Shown here: positions 35,453 to 44,709 of the stretch, piece after piece
Position numbering within the stretch: position 1 is the stretch's first letter
Layout: each line of letters starts with the position of its first letter
Assembly: GCA_934402395.1 (NCBI GenBank)
Contig: CAKRTQ010000001.1
Location: forward strand, 216,014-280,013
From: an uncultured Eubacteriales bacterium
Lineage (GTDB): Bacteria > Bacillota > Clostridia > Oscillospirales > CAG-272
Direction of reading: 5' to 3'
DNA length: 64,000 bases
The notes under the pieces: model-generated
Seen by the model: only the letters and a program-made list of their open reading frames with translations
Told to the model about the DNA's origin: nothing
The model's database searches: none
Made by a program: the position numbers and the translations under genes

Positions 35453-36156
35453 GACTCGTCCTGCTGCCGGTCCTTTTTTTCGGAGAAAACTATATGCGCG
35501 GAAAAGATCGGCATTCCCTTTGACGTGAAATTGCGTTCATACTCCGTCATTATGTTTCCTTCGGCAAGCTCCGAGGCATGAAGATCGCGCGTGAGCGCGG
35601 CGATGTCAAGTCCCTCCGATGCAAATTGCTCAAGCGACCAGTCAAAAAGCCCCTCATTGTCGGTCTTGAACCAAAGCTCGCCGTCCGGCACAAGCAAGCG
35701 GCGGTAAAGGTCCAGAAACCCCGGCGCAGTCAGACGCCGTTTGGCGTAGCCCTTTTTGGGCCACGGATCGCAGAAATTTATGTATATGCGCGAAAATGTG
35801 TTATCGGGGAACCACCCTGCGAGATTCTGCGCATTGCCTATGATAAAACGCAGGTTGTCCGGACGCTCTCCGGCACTTGCCGCAGCCTTTTCAAGTGCCG
35901 TAACGGCAACGTCCGCAACCCTCTCAAGTGCGATTATCCCCGAATCGGGACGCGCGGGAGAAAGCCCTACGGCAAAATCGCCCTTGCCGCAGCCGATCTC
36001 AAGTTCAAGCGGCATTTCCTTTCCGAAAACAGCACGGCTGACACCGCCGGCACCGTCTTCCGCCGAATATCCATCGCCGTCGGGGGAAAGACGCAGTAAA
36101 AGTGCCGAACAAGCTTCTATTCTTTCACCCGAATGCTTCTTTTTTCTCATTCTCAT
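35449..36156 (-). CDS. trmB: tRNA (guanine-N7)-methyltransferase TrmB
   Basis: 235 residues from ATG 36156; the open frame reaches 36246 but the upstream part overlaps the divergent promoter. SAM site: LELEIGCGKGDFAVGLS. The TrmB signature INFCDPWPKKGYAKRRL and the C-terminal FKTDNEGLFDWSLEQF are present. It methylates G46 in the tRNA variable loop. An operon with truB, both acting on tRNA. Confidence 0.94.
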   Translation of the reverse strand: MRMRKKKHSGERIEACSALLLRLSPDGDGYSAEDGAGGVSRAVFGKEMPLELEIGCGKGDFAVGLSPARPDSGIIALERVADVAVTALEKAAASAGERPDNLRFIIGNAQNLAGWFPDNTFSRIYINFCDPWPKKGYAKRRLTAPGFLDLYRRLLVPDGELWFKTDNEGLFDWSLEQFASEGLDIAALTRDLHASELAEGNIMTEYERNFTSKGMPIFSAHIVFSEKKDRQQDES

Positions 36157-36157
36157 C

Positions 36158-36186
36158 TTGAAATCCGTCTCCGAATCTGATATAAT
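36158..36186 (+). promoter_or_regulatory. Promoter for the HAAS-DUF4097-lysA operon
   Basis: TTGAAA (36158-36163), 17 bp, TATAAT (36181-36186). The leader to the ATG at 36328 is about 135 nt. Confidence 0.7.
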
Positions 36187-36327
36187 ATATGATAGATATA
36201 TTCTGTGCCGCCGCAAGCGGGGCACAATACTTATACAGTATAGCATATTTTGCGTCGGGATGCAACACAGGACAGCAAAAAAACCGTCATCCCCTCAAAA
36301 AAGACCACCGAAAGGCACGGTATTTTA

Positions 36328-37230
36328 ATGAAAAAAGAACAGTTTCTCGATGCGCTGGCGGGTGAGCTCGGTCGGCTCGGTGCCGATGAAGCCACACGTG
36401 CGGCGCAAAAAGCAAAAATGGACGCCTACCTGCGTTCCAAAAACATTGAAGAGGTCGACATTGACCCGCACCGTATGGCTGAAGGGATAATGCAGAAGCT
36501 TTCCGAAGACCGCAAGCCCGCCGAGAGCCGCAAGTCCGCCGTGGGGACAGCAGCGCCGTCGGAAAAACCGGTCGCAGGCAAGCCCTCTGCCGGAGCCGAA
36601 GATCCGCTTTCGGCGCTTCCCGAAAAGCAGCAGCGCGCGGTACATAACAATAGTGGCAGCGGCGCAGGCAAGCCGGCTCCCGCGAAGGACAGGACGGAAA
36701 AAGCGGTTGCCCGCCACCCCGAAAAAAAACCGCAAAAAAGCAATGCAGTGACCGATCCCGTGACCGACCCCGAGTATTATTCAAAAGCTCCGGCAGCCAA
36801 AAAGCCCGCCGACACCGAAAACAAAACGCTTTTCTGGGTGCTTTTCTGCGCGGCAGTCCCGCTCGGAGCGATTCTTTGCGCAGCTGCCGTCGCGCTGTTT
36901 GCGGGACTCATTCTGCTGTTGGCAGCAGCCGCAATAGGCTTTGTCGCCGCACTTATCGCAATTGTCGGTGCCGGCTGCTCGATCGCCCTTATCGGAATAA
37001 TTTACGGCGCATACAAAATAGTCACCGGCGTAGTCCCGATAGGACTTTACGAGATCGGTCTCGGAATAACGGTGGGATCGGTGGCGTCGCTTATCGGAAT
37101 ACTTATGTACAATATTGCGATAAGACTCGTACCCTTCCTTATGAAAAAACTTACCGAGCTTGTTGGCTTCGGTCTGCGCAAAGCCCGCGACGGCTTTACC
37201 GCGCTGAAAGGAGCGCTTGAAAACAAATGA
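36328..37230 (+). CDS. HAAS/DUF1700-like membrane protein
   Basis: 300 residues from ATG 36328 (AAAGG upstream at a longish 12 nt). Residues 1-60 form a HAAS-type helical domain (MKKEQFLDALAGELGRLG ... MAEGIMQKL). A disordered Ala/Lys/Pro-rich stretch (about 70-170) leads to four hydrophobic segments (about 172-265). In Firmicutes such genes usually follow a PadR regulator and precede a DUF4097 gene; the DUF4097 partner is here (overlap ATGA), but no PadR gene is. Confidence 0.75.
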   Translation: MKKEQFLDALAGELGRLGADEATRAAQKAKMDAYLRSKNIEEVDIDPHRMAEGIMQKLSEDRKPAESRKSAVGTAAPSEKPVAGKPSAGAEDPLSALPEKQQRAVHNNSGSGAGKPAPAKDRTEKAVARHPEKKPQKSNAVTDPVTDPEYYSKAPAAKKPADTENKTLFWVLFCAAVPLGAILCAAAVALFAGLILLLAAAAIGFVAALIAIVGAGCSIALIGIIYGAYKIVTGVVPIGLYEIGLGITVGSVASLIGILMYNIAIRLVPFLMKKLTELVGFGLRKARDGFTALKGALENK

Positions 37231-38258
37231 AACCGACTTCAATAATTTTTATTATCGTTACGGTGATCCTTGCCTGCGCCGGCGTGCTTCTTTGCATCAG
37301 TGCCGAGAATATGGCAAACGCCCAGGGCATATCGCTGTTCAAGCAGGAGCATGACGGCAACAACAACTATGTCGAGACCTATGACGACATTGACGAGGAA
37401 ACGCTCAAAAAGGTCGTTGTATCCGTAAAGAACGCAAACATAAACATCTGCGGCGGTGCCGAAAAATGCAAGGTCGAGCTCATCAACTTCAACGACAACA
37501 GCTATAATCTCACACCCAGCAAAACGCAGCTGACCCTGTCGAGCATCGACGGGATCTCCGGACTGATCAACCTTGACACATTCAAGATCAACTTTGACGG
37601 CTTCCGCAATTATCAGAATTACCTGAAATCAAGGAACCGCCAGAAAACGGTCAACCTTTATCTTACCGATGCCGCCTCCGTTATCTTCATAGATATACAG
37701 ACCGAGAGCGGTGACATAACTCTTTCCGATCTTTCCATCGACTGCGATTACAAGATCGCAACGGCAAGCGGCAGCGTAAGCCTTTCGGATATAACGACCG
37801 GTTCGACCGTGACGTTAAACTCCAAAAAGAAGATCACAGCCGATATAAACAAGGTCATGGCGCGCGAGCTCATATTCGATGCGGAATCCGAAGGGCACAT
37901 CACGATAGCGGAGAGCAGCTTCACGCACAGGATCAGCTCCTCCGTCAAGAGCGGCGACTTCATCTATTACCGCAGCGAGGGAAATTTCTCCGGCTTCAAC
38001 GTTGAGCTTTACGCTCCCGCCGGCAAGATAAACGTTTTCGGCAAGGAATACGACCGTAAATACACCGAACAGAATGTTGAGATCCCGCTCACGCCCGTAG
38101 GACCCGAAGACACCGAGCCGGCAGGGACCGACGCCGAGACCACCGGCGCGGAAAGACCCGACCGCGATCCCTCAGACCTCAACTCAATAAGCATAACCGT
38201 AAAGAACGGAAACATTTCCATTCAATCAAAGGCGCCGGCAGCGCCGACCGTCAGCTGA
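37227..38258 (+). CDS. DUF4097-like beta-helical envelope protein
   Basis: 343 residues. An N-terminal transmembrane/signal segment (about 4-27) is followed by repeated short beta strands typical of the DUF4097 putative adhesin: VSVKNANINICGGAEKC, IQTESGDITLSDLSID, TASGSVSLSDITTGSTVTLN and VKSGDFIYYRSEGNF. A Thr/Glu/Asp-rich segment near 290-320 precedes a last strand block. Overlaps the HAAS gene (ATGA) and lysA (TGATG). Confidence 0.78.
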   Translation: MKPTSIIFIIVTVILACAGVLLCISAENMANAQGISLFKQEHDGNNNYVETYDDIDEETLKKVVVSVKNANINICGGAEKCKVELINFNDNSYNLTPSKTQLTLSSIDGISGLINLDTFKINFDGFRNYQNYLKSRNRQKTVNLYLTDAASVIFIDIQTESGDITLSDLSIDCDYKIATASGSVSLSDITTGSTVTLNSKKKITADINKVMARELIFDAESEGHITIAESSFTHRISSSVKSGDFIYYRSEGNFSGFNVELYAPAGKINVFGKEYDRKYTEQNVEIPLTPVGPEDTEPAGTDAETTGAERPDRDPSDLNSISITVKNGNISIQSKAPAAPTVS

Positions 38259-39595
38259 TGCAGACCGGAATGATATGCAGAACAAAAAAGCCGCCCTTCC
38301 CCGACCTTTCGGTCGGCGGCGAGGGCGAGCTTTGCTTTGCGGGTCAAAGCACCCGCAGGCTTATAGAAAAATACGGCACCCCGCTCTATCTCATGAACGA
38401 GGACCGCATACGCGAAAGATGCCGCGCATTCATATCGGCGGCGCGCGCCGCATTTGCCCCCGATATACATACAGAGATCCTTTACGCCTCAAAAGCAGCG
38501 TCATTCCGCCGTATTTACAGCATAATGGCTGAAGAAGGCATGGGTATAGACGTGGTATCCTGCGGCGAGATATACACGGCGGCAAGCGTGGGCTTTTGTA
38601 TGGAGCGCGCCTTCTTCCACTCAAACAACAAAACGGACGATGACATACTGTTTGCCATGAAACACGGCGTCGGCTGCATAGTTGCCGACGGCGAGGACGA
38701 GCTTCGCGCCGTGTCCGCCGCCGGGGCGCGCCTCGGCATACGTCAGAAGGTACTTTTGCGCGTAACGCCCGGTATCGACCCGCACACCTTTGCCGCCGTT
38801 ACCACCGGCAAGGTGGATTCAAAATTCGGCTCGGCTATCGAAACCGGTCAGGCGGCGCGCGCCTCGGAGCTTGCCCTTTCGCTCCCCGGTATTGAGCTTG
38901 CCGGCTTTCACTGCCACGTGGGTTCACAGATATCGGACAGCGATGTTTTCGTGCGTTCGGCAAGGATAATGCTTGACTTCATTGCAGAGATCCACCGCCG
39001 TACCGGATACACGGCGGGCGTGCTCGATCTCGGCGGCGGATTCGGCGTTCCGTATACCGCCAACGGAACGTACCCCGACATCGCCGCAATAATGACGGAG
39101 GTCGCCCGCGAGGTGCGCACCGGCTGCCGCCGTGCGGGGATACCATTCCCGTATGTCTGCTTTGAGCCTGGCAGAGCCATAGTCGCGGACGCGGGAATGA
39201 CGCTCTATACCGTAGGCTCGGTAAAAAGGATCCCCGGCTGCCGTTCGTATGTGTCGGTAGACGGCGGAATGACAGACAACCCGCGCTTTGCGCTTTACGA
39301 AGCCCCGTACACTCTTGTTGATTCCGACCGCCCCGAATGCGGCGACACCGAGCCGTTCACGGTAGTCGGAAGATGCTGTGAGAGCGGAGATATCCTGCAG
39401 CACGGCGTGCCTCTCCCGCGAGATATCGGACGCGGGAGCCACATAGCCTGCCTTACCACCGGAGCATACAATTATTCAATGTCATCGAATTACAACCGCA
39501 TTCCGAGACCGCCGATAGTCATGCTGTCGCGCGGGGGATCGTATGTTGCGGTAAGGCGCGAGACATATGCCGACATCGCCAAAAATGATATCTGA
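38258..39595 (+). CDS. lysA: Diaminopimelate decarboxylase
   Basis: 445 residues. PLP barrel with the Schiff-base lysine in LYASKAAS, then GIDVVSCGEIYTA, HNNKTDDDI-type FHSNNKTDDDI, FHCHVGSQI, VLDLGGGFGVPY, EPGRAIVADAG and the active-site Cys block VGRCCESGD. Converts meso-diaminopimelate to lysine. Starts at ATG 38258, overlapping the DUF4097 stop by one base. The stop is 6 nt before a terminator. Confidence 0.95.
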   Translation: MQTGMICRTKKPPFPDLSVGGEGELCFAGQSTRRLIEKYGTPLYLMNEDRIRERCRAFISAARAAFAPDIHTEILYASKAASFRRIYSIMAEEGMGIDVVSCGEIYTAASVGFCMERAFFHSNNKTDDDILFAMKHGVGCIVADGEDELRAVSAAGARLGIRQKVLLRVTPGIDPHTFAAVTTGKVDSKFGSAIETGQAARASELALSLPGIELAGFHCHVGSQISDSDVFVRSARIMLDFIAEIHRRTGYTAGVLDLGGGFGVPYTANGTYPDIAAIMTEVAREVRTGCRRAGIPFPYVCFEPGRAIVADAGMTLYTVGSVKRIPGCRSYVSVDGGMTDNPRFALYEAPYTLVDSDRPECGDTEPFTVVGRCCESGDILQHGVPLPRDIGRGSHIACLTTGAYNYSMSSNYNRIPRPPIVMLSRGGSYVAVRRETYADIAKNDI

Positions 39596-39601
39596 AGCCT
39601 T

Positions 39602-39643
39602 CTTCCGTCACCCCGACTCAGCCCGTGTGACGGAAGATTTTTT
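39602..39643 (+). terminator. Terminator after lysA
   Basis: CTTCCGTCAC (39602-39611) pairs with GTGACGGAAG (39627-39636), followed by a T run (39638-39643). It ends the HAAS-DUF4097-lysA transcript before the convergent sigE gene. Confidence 0.9.
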
Positions 39644-39658
39644 CATATTCATATCATA

Positions 39659-40384
39659 TCATATCTTTCCCGCCAGATCCTCGCGAAGTCTGGCTATTAT
39701 CTTTTTTTCAAGGCGGGAAATATACGACTGCGATATTCCGAGCAGGTCGGCGACATCCTTCTGCGTCATCTCCGGCTTGCCCGAAAGACCGAACCGCAGC
39801 TCTATTATCTGCCGCTCGCGCGGCTCAAGCGCAGCCACCGCCTCGTGTATCATTCTTTTTTCCTCACGCGCGGCAAAAGCCTCGCCAACGCCGCCGTCCT
39901 CGCTCCCCAGCACATCGGAAAGCAGCAGCTCGTTGCCGTCCCAGTCGATATTGAGCGGCTCGTCAAGCGACACCTCGCACCGCGATGCGCTGCGCTTGCG
40001 TATATACATCAATATCTCGTTTTCAATGCATCTTGACGCATACGTGGCAAGCTTTATGTTTTTTTCGGCACGGAAGGACCCTATCGCTTTGATAAGCCCC
40101 ATCGTGCCTATCGAGACCAGATCCTCAATGCCTATACCGGTAGTTTCGAATTTCCGCGCTATGTAAACCACGAGCCTCAGGTTCCGCTCGATCAGAAGTC
40201 CGCGCACCTGCTCGTCCCCCGGTTCGGCTGCAAGCCGCCTCAACGCCTCCTGTTCTTCCTCGCGCGTCAGCGGCGGCGGAAGAGTTTCCGGTCCGCTGAC
40301 ATAATATATTCCGCGCGGGTAGAGCCTTGCCGCAAGACGCGCAAGCGCGAGCCGCACACGCGTCCAGAATCCTGTTTTTTTCAT
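39659..40384 (-). CDS. sigE: Mother-cell sigma factor SigE (pro-SigE)
   Basis: 241 residues. The N-terminal ~30 residues are the hydrophobic/basic pro-sequence, ending before GIYYVSGPETLPPPL, the expected cleavage neighbourhood. ILIERNLRLVVYIARKFE-type region 2 is present (LLIERNLRLVVYIARKFETT), as are LATYASRCIENEILMYIRK, SLDEPLNIDWDGNELLLSDV and region 4 LEPRERQIIELRFGL with DVADLLGISQSYISRLEKK. It directs early mother-cell transcription after processing by SpoIIGA, encoded upstream. Confidence 0.96.
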   Translation of the reverse strand: MKKTGFWTRVRLALARLAARLYPRGIYYVSGPETLPPPLTREEEQEALRRLAAEPGDEQVRGLLIERNLRLVVYIARKFETTGIGIEDLVSIGTMGLIKAIGSFRAEKNIKLATYASRCIENEILMYIRKRSASRCEVSLDEPLNIDWDGNELLLSDVLGSEDGGVGEAFAAREEKRMIHEAVAALEPRERQIIELRFGLSGKPEMTQKDVADLLGISQSYISRLEKKIIARLREDLAGKI

Positions 40385-40431
40385 TTTCCGCTGTCATCTC
40401 CTCACGATAAAGATCAATATTCAATACTTGG

Positions 40432-41304
40432 CTAAACGGCTCCGGGCGGCAAGAGCGCGCGACAGCCGTCCGCCGACAACCGCCGCGGCACCGGTGCGAC
40501 CAGAACATCGCTACCGCATTCCCTGCCGCTCTCCGGGTCGGTGACGATCACCTCATCCGGCGTTATCGCGCACACAAGACCGTCGCCGAGCGCGCCGGAT
40601 GCGGGTATGAACCTCACCTTTGCCGCTGCATCGGCGGTCATGCGCGATGATATCCCACCCGCACGCACCATAGCGGCGGTGGCAGGATCAATGATACCTG
40701 CCAATGCCTCAAGCTCGCATATCATGATCCGACGTCCGCTGAGCGGGTCGGAGAGCAGGTTGCCGCTGTCGATCATACCGTCAAATTCCGCGTGCTTTCC
40801 GTTTATGAACACCCTGACGCGGACACGCCCGCCCGATGTGCGCACACCGAGGCGCCTGCCGCCTATCACCGATGCTGCCGCGCCCGCCGCGGCAACAAGC
40901 GCGAACACCCACGCCGACACCTCGCCGCCCGTATCTGTTCCCGCATTTGCGCCGGAAAGCCCCGCACGGTTTGCCAGGCTGAAGACGGCAGTCATAAATC
41001 CGCCGAGTGCCGCCGAAACGCCCGCGTACATTGCCGCTCCGCCCAAGCGCGCCGCCGGCGAACCGCGCGGACGCGCCACAGCGCACATCAGAAGCAGAAC
41101 GGCGATATCAAGAAGAAGCTCCGCCGCACCGCCGGGATCGAAGTACAGTATCGCGACCGAGTATATTCCGCCCATTGCAGAGGCGATCACCGTGCGCACA
41201 GGCGACAACGGGTGCCCCAGCACGCGCGAGCATATGTAAAAGCAAAGGAAATCCATACTGAAATTTATCATGAACAGAACATCGGCGTAAACCGTTTCTC
41301 CCAT
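40432..41304 (-). CDS. spoIIGA: Sporulation sigma-E processing protease SpoIIGA
   Basis: 290 residues from ATG 41304, 8 nt after GGGAGG (an ATG 6 nt upstream sits too close to it). Five hydrophobic segments fill residues 1-150, starting VYADVLFMINFSMDFLCFYI. The soluble half holds an aspartic-protease-like site FDGMIDSGNLLSDPLSG (Asp in DSGN). It cleaves pro-SigE in response to a forespore signal. It lies 47 nt upstream of sigE, the conserved spoIIG arrangement. Confidence 0.93.
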   Translation of the reverse strand: MGETVYADVLFMINFSMDFLCFYICSRVLGHPLSPVRTVIASAMGGIYSVAILYFDPGGAAELLLDIAVLLLMCAVARPRGSPAARLGGAAMYAGVSAALGGFMTAVFSLANRAGLSGANAGTDTGGEVSAWVFALVAAAGAAASVIGGRRLGVRTSGGRVRVRVFINGKHAEFDGMIDSGNLLSDPLSGRRIMICELEALAGIIDPATAAMVRAGGISSRMTADAAAKVRFIPASGALGDGLVCAITPDEVIVTDPESGRECGSDVLVAPVPRRLSADGCRALLPPGAV

Positions 41305-41429
41305 CTGCATTTCCTCCCGCAATAAAAGTATACTCCTTGCGGGGTGATAAATATGTCGGATGAGGGGACAGAATACCAAACCGCCGCGCAACTTTTTGCT
41401 GCGCGGCGGTTTTCATGTCGTTGTGCTGT

Positions 41430-43235
41430 TCAGTTTTTATAAGGCGGCATATGCTTGTAGGGCAGCCGGAGCGGATCCCACATCTTATCGGGATCGATAA
41501 GATACAGATAATCGCGCAGATATGTCTTGTACTCCATCTCAATGTAGTAAAGCACATTGCCGGTCATTCCCTTACGGTCTGTGAATATGCCGAGACCATC
41601 GGGCTCGCTTGCCACATAACGTGCCGACCCGCAGCCGAAAAAGACGCGGAAGCCGTTGTCGTAGAGATATTTGTGCAGCTCTCCCTTGCGGAGATTGGCA
41701 TTGTATTTTTTGTCGGTGTGATCGCCGTACGGCCAGCAGAAAAGCTTTGTCTCGCCGACGATGGAGCCGACCTCATCGCGCCACATATCGGTGTCCTTTT
41801 TGAATTCCGATGCGCTCATGCGCGTCATATGGCGGTGATTGTAGCTGTGAGAGCCAAAGGTCCAGCCCTCCTCCTTCATGGCAGCAACGACCTTCTTTGC
41901 CGCAGCGATCTCGGCGTTGCGGTCAAGACCGAGAGCAGCTTCAGCCTCGGTAAGCGGCTCGGACTGCGTTCTGTATCCCATGATACCGTCAAAGCCGGTA
42001 AAGAATATCGTTCCGCGCGCTCCGCGGAATGTAAAATCGGGGTGCTCGCGCACAAACGCATTCAGGACCGGAAAATGCTCGTTGCTGTATGAAATGACCT
42101 CGGTGCCGTCCTTCATTTTCGTATAGGTACACACATAGCCGTCGTCGTCCACTATGAGCTTGTCCACCATACCGTTTCCCTGCTTGCGCGAATCATAGGT
42201 AACGTCATCAAATGTCAGTATGAGCGGCTTTTTGCCCTTCGGGAGCATCATGCTTCTCACAGATTTGCCGGATCCCTCGTCAAAAAGCATATTTGCATCA
42301 ATGAGGATATATCCCTTTTCGTAAAGGGAATTCAGCAAATACATAAATTCGTGATACGTCAGACAGTCGTCGCCGCATTTGCGGTAGGTGTTCTTTGAGG
42401 CAAAGTTTATTTCCGGGAACGCTATCATACAGTGCGTATAAATGTTTTCAAGCGTCTCAGACACCGTTACCTTTTCAAGCTCGTCCTCCTGAGACGCGCG
42501 GTATCGCTCGAGCCTTTCGCTTTCGGAAGCCACATGAGCGTCAATGCCGAGTCCGGAAAGTCCCGAAAGATATTTTTTACCCTCGTCTATCCGGTACCTG
42601 ACCATATATTCGGTAACGGCAGAGGTCACGCCCGCTTTGAAATCATCGGCGCGTGTTTCGATAACAGCCTTTGCAGCCTCGCGCGCCACAGTATCCGATG
42701 CGGCAAGCTTTGCCGCCTCGCGGGACGCCGCCATGTATTTGCCCGCGGCGACATATGCGTCAAACGATGCAAGAGCCGCCTTGCCTGCCTTTATGGCTTC
42801 GGCGCCTTCAAGCAGCTCGCCGGCAGTCGCACGGGCTGCGTCTATCAGCAAAAATGATTTGAGCAGCGCTGTGAGCCGCTCGTAAGTCACCGCGCCCGAG
42901 GCATACTGCGCGTAAACGCTTTTCATGACCGCCTCAGCATCGGCTGCGACCTCGCTCCATCTTTCCGAGAGCTTTACGCCGACTGCATCAAGCGCAACGA
43001 GTCCGCTGCCCGAGGCATATGCAGCCTCGATAAAGCTCTGCAGAAGCTTGCCGGCTTCGGTATCGGGGATTGTGATCTCACTGCTCCCGGCAGGGACCGT
43101 ATCGCTTCCTCCCGATGTGCCGCCGGAAGCTGAGGTGTCGCTGCCCGTTCCGTGACCTGTGCATCCCGCGAACAGCGGACATATCATAAGTACGGCGAGC
43201 AGTGCCGCCGCAGCTGCAACAAATCTTTTTTTCAT
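41430..43235 (-). CDS. Polysaccharide deacetylase lipoprotein
   Basis: 601 residues from ATG 43235, 8 nt after AAAGGA. Lipobox MICPLFAGC. Residues about 45-260 are Ala-rich helices of unknown role. The NodB domain follows: LILTFDDVTYDS (catalytic Asp pair), FGSHSYNHRHMTRMS (metal His) and LFCWPYGDHTDK. Members deacetylate peptidoglycan, chitin or other polysaccharides; a surface-bound peptidoglycan or glycan role is likely. The long helical N-domain is unusual. Confidence 0.87.
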   Translation of the reverse strand: MKKRFVAAAAALLAVLMICPLFAGCTGHGTGSDTSASGGTSGGSDTVPAGSSEITIPDTEAGKLLQSFIEAAYASGSGLVALDAVGVKLSERWSEVAADAEAVMKSVYAQYASGAVTYERLTALLKSFLLIDAARATAGELLEGAEAIKAGKAALASFDAYVAAGKYMAASREAAKLAASDTVAREAAKAVIETRADDFKAGVTSAVTEYMVRYRIDEGKKYLSGLSGLGIDAHVASESERLERYRASQEDELEKVTVSETLENIYTHCMIAFPEINFASKNTYRKCGDDCLTYHEFMYLLNSLYEKGYILIDANMLFDEGSGKSVRSMMLPKGKKPLILTFDDVTYDSRKQGNGMVDKLIVDDDGYVCTYTKMKDGTEVISYSNEHFPVLNAFVREHPDFTFRGARGTIFFTGFDGIMGYRTQSEPLTEAEAALGLDRNAEIAAAKKVVAAMKEEGWTFGSHSYNHRHMTRMSASEFKKDTDMWRDEVGSIVGETKLFCWPYGDHTDKKYNANLRKGELHKYLYDNGFRVFFGCGSARYVASEPDGLGIFTDRKGMTGNVLYYIEMEYKTYLRDYLYLIDPDKMWDPLRLPYKHMPPYKN

Positions 43236-43328
43236 CTGTAATTTCCTTTCATTTGGTAATGGGGGACTATTATTATAGCCCACTCCGTCTGTTTTCGTAT
43301 GGCGGCACGGTAAGAAATATGTGAATTT

Positions 43329-44546
43329 TCAGCCGTCTATGCGGCGGCATTCAAGATAAAATCTCTTATCTTCGGCATGCCCCATGGAAAATGTCTTGCG
43401 CGGGAGCGCACCGTTCAAGCGTACTGCGCGGAAAAGCTCATTTTTCTTCATTCCGTCAAAAATGAATCCGACCTTTCCCTTTTCCGAAGCAAGCGAGCGT
43501 ACCGCGCTCTCGCCATGTATGTAGTCAAGTCCGAGCGGTGCGCTCTCCGCGTAACGGTCAAGAAAATCCTGAAGCGTTGCGACAGGCAATGCCTTTTCGG
43601 GGTGATGCACGGTAACGCTCTCGCACCCGCCGGCGGTGACTACCGTAAATGTCTGCGCCGCTTCACAGCCGCAAAGTCTGCCGGCGTATGCGCGGAAATT
43701 CATAAGAAGCGCCGATACGTCGCAGTCAAACGCCAGACGGTATATCGGCTCAAACTCAAGCGCAGGATCGTGCAGGTTGACCGTCTCGCAAAGCGCGTAG
43801 CGCGCGGGATGCGTCATCGGTGCGCCCGCAGCCTTGTATTCCTCCCACACCGTTTTGGCGGTAGCGAGAGAATGGTTGCCGTCCCCGACCGCAAACAGGA
43901 TAGGAGCTTTACCCGTGCTCTGAGCAGCAAGCTCGTCAAGCGCAGCGTTCACGTCCTGCATTTCGGTCGCGCCGACAAATCCGCCGCGCACATGACCGCC
44001 GCCCTCCATGAGGTCAAAATCATATGCGTCGGCTGCTCTGCCGGAAAAACGCCACAAAACGCTGTCTCCGGGATCGTCGATCAGCAGCATGACGTGCGGC
44101 ATCTCAAGCGGCGCGCCACGTCTGACACCGATGCGCGGCGGTATCCGGTCAGCCACAGTGCGCTCTGTGGGACGGATAAGGGACTCGGATCCCTCGGAAA
44201 AATCATATTCCTCAAGATCTATCGCAGCCACAAGTCCGCGCCGCACCCTGCCGTCGCTCTGCGTACGTTCAAGCCATACGGCGCGGCGGCGGTGCGTGTG
44301 CAGCACGCCGTTTTCAATATAATTCCGCATTGCGGCATGGATAGCGGGCACACGTGCGTCCGCCTCGCCGAGAAAGACCTCGGGCAGCATAAGCCGCAGC
44401 GTTGACGGCGCATCCCCCACCGCCTCTTCTACTCGATGCCAGTATGCAGGCTCGCCGGTATACTGGTCACAGGCAACAACGGACCACAGCTTTCCGCTCA
44501 CCGATGTAAAATCGGGAATAAGTATATCTGAAGGATAAAGATGCAT
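43329..44546 (-). CDS. DUF1015-family protein
   Basis: 405 residues from ATG 44546, 7 nt after GGGAG; the longer open frame to 44687 includes promoter-like sequence of the divergent gene. HLYPSDILIPDFTSVSGKLW, SVVACDQYTGEPAYWHRVEE and FAVGDGNHSLATAKTVWEEY are the conserved blocks. DUF1015 members are cytoplasmic and often occur near D-3-phosphoglycerate dehydrogenase or serine biosynthesis genes; no such neighbour is here. Biochemical role unknown. Confidence 0.83.
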   Translation of the reverse strand: MHLYPSDILIPDFTSVSGKLWSVVACDQYTGEPAYWHRVEEAVGDAPSTLRLMLPEVFLGEADARVPAIHAAMRNYIENGVLHTHRRRAVWLERTQSDGRVRRGLVAAIDLEEYDFSEGSESLIRPTERTVADRIPPRIGVRRGAPLEMPHVMLLIDDPGDSVLWRFSGRAADAYDFDLMEGGGHVRGGFVGATEMQDVNAALDELAAQSTGKAPILFAVGDGNHSLATAKTVWEEYKAAGAPMTHPARYALCETVNLHDPALEFEPIYRLAFDCDVSALLMNFRAYAGRLCGCEAAQTFTVVTAGGCESVTVHHPEKALPVATLQDFLDRYAESAPLGLDYIHGESAVRSLASEKGKVGFIFDGMKKNELFRAVRLNGALPRKTFSMGHAEDKRFYLECRRIDG

Positions 44547-44644
44547 GGCAGTCTCCCAACAAAAAATCTTCATTATATATTTTATCATACTATTCCGCGC
44601 AATACAAGATGCCGCGCGCTTTTTTTCACTTTTTTTGCACAAAC

Positions 44645-44675
44645 GGTTGCAATCGCAACCATTTTGTGATAAAAT
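44645..44675 (+). promoter_or_regulatory. Promoter with palindromic operator for the ABC exporter
   Basis: TTGCAA (44647-44652), 17 bp, TAAAAT (44670-44675). A perfect palindrome GGTTGC-AATC-GCAACC (44645-44660) covers the -35 box, suggesting binding of a repressor or activator dimer. Confidence 0.6.
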
Positions 44676-44709
44676 ATATTCAACCAAAACGGAAAGGTGA
44701 TGATATATT

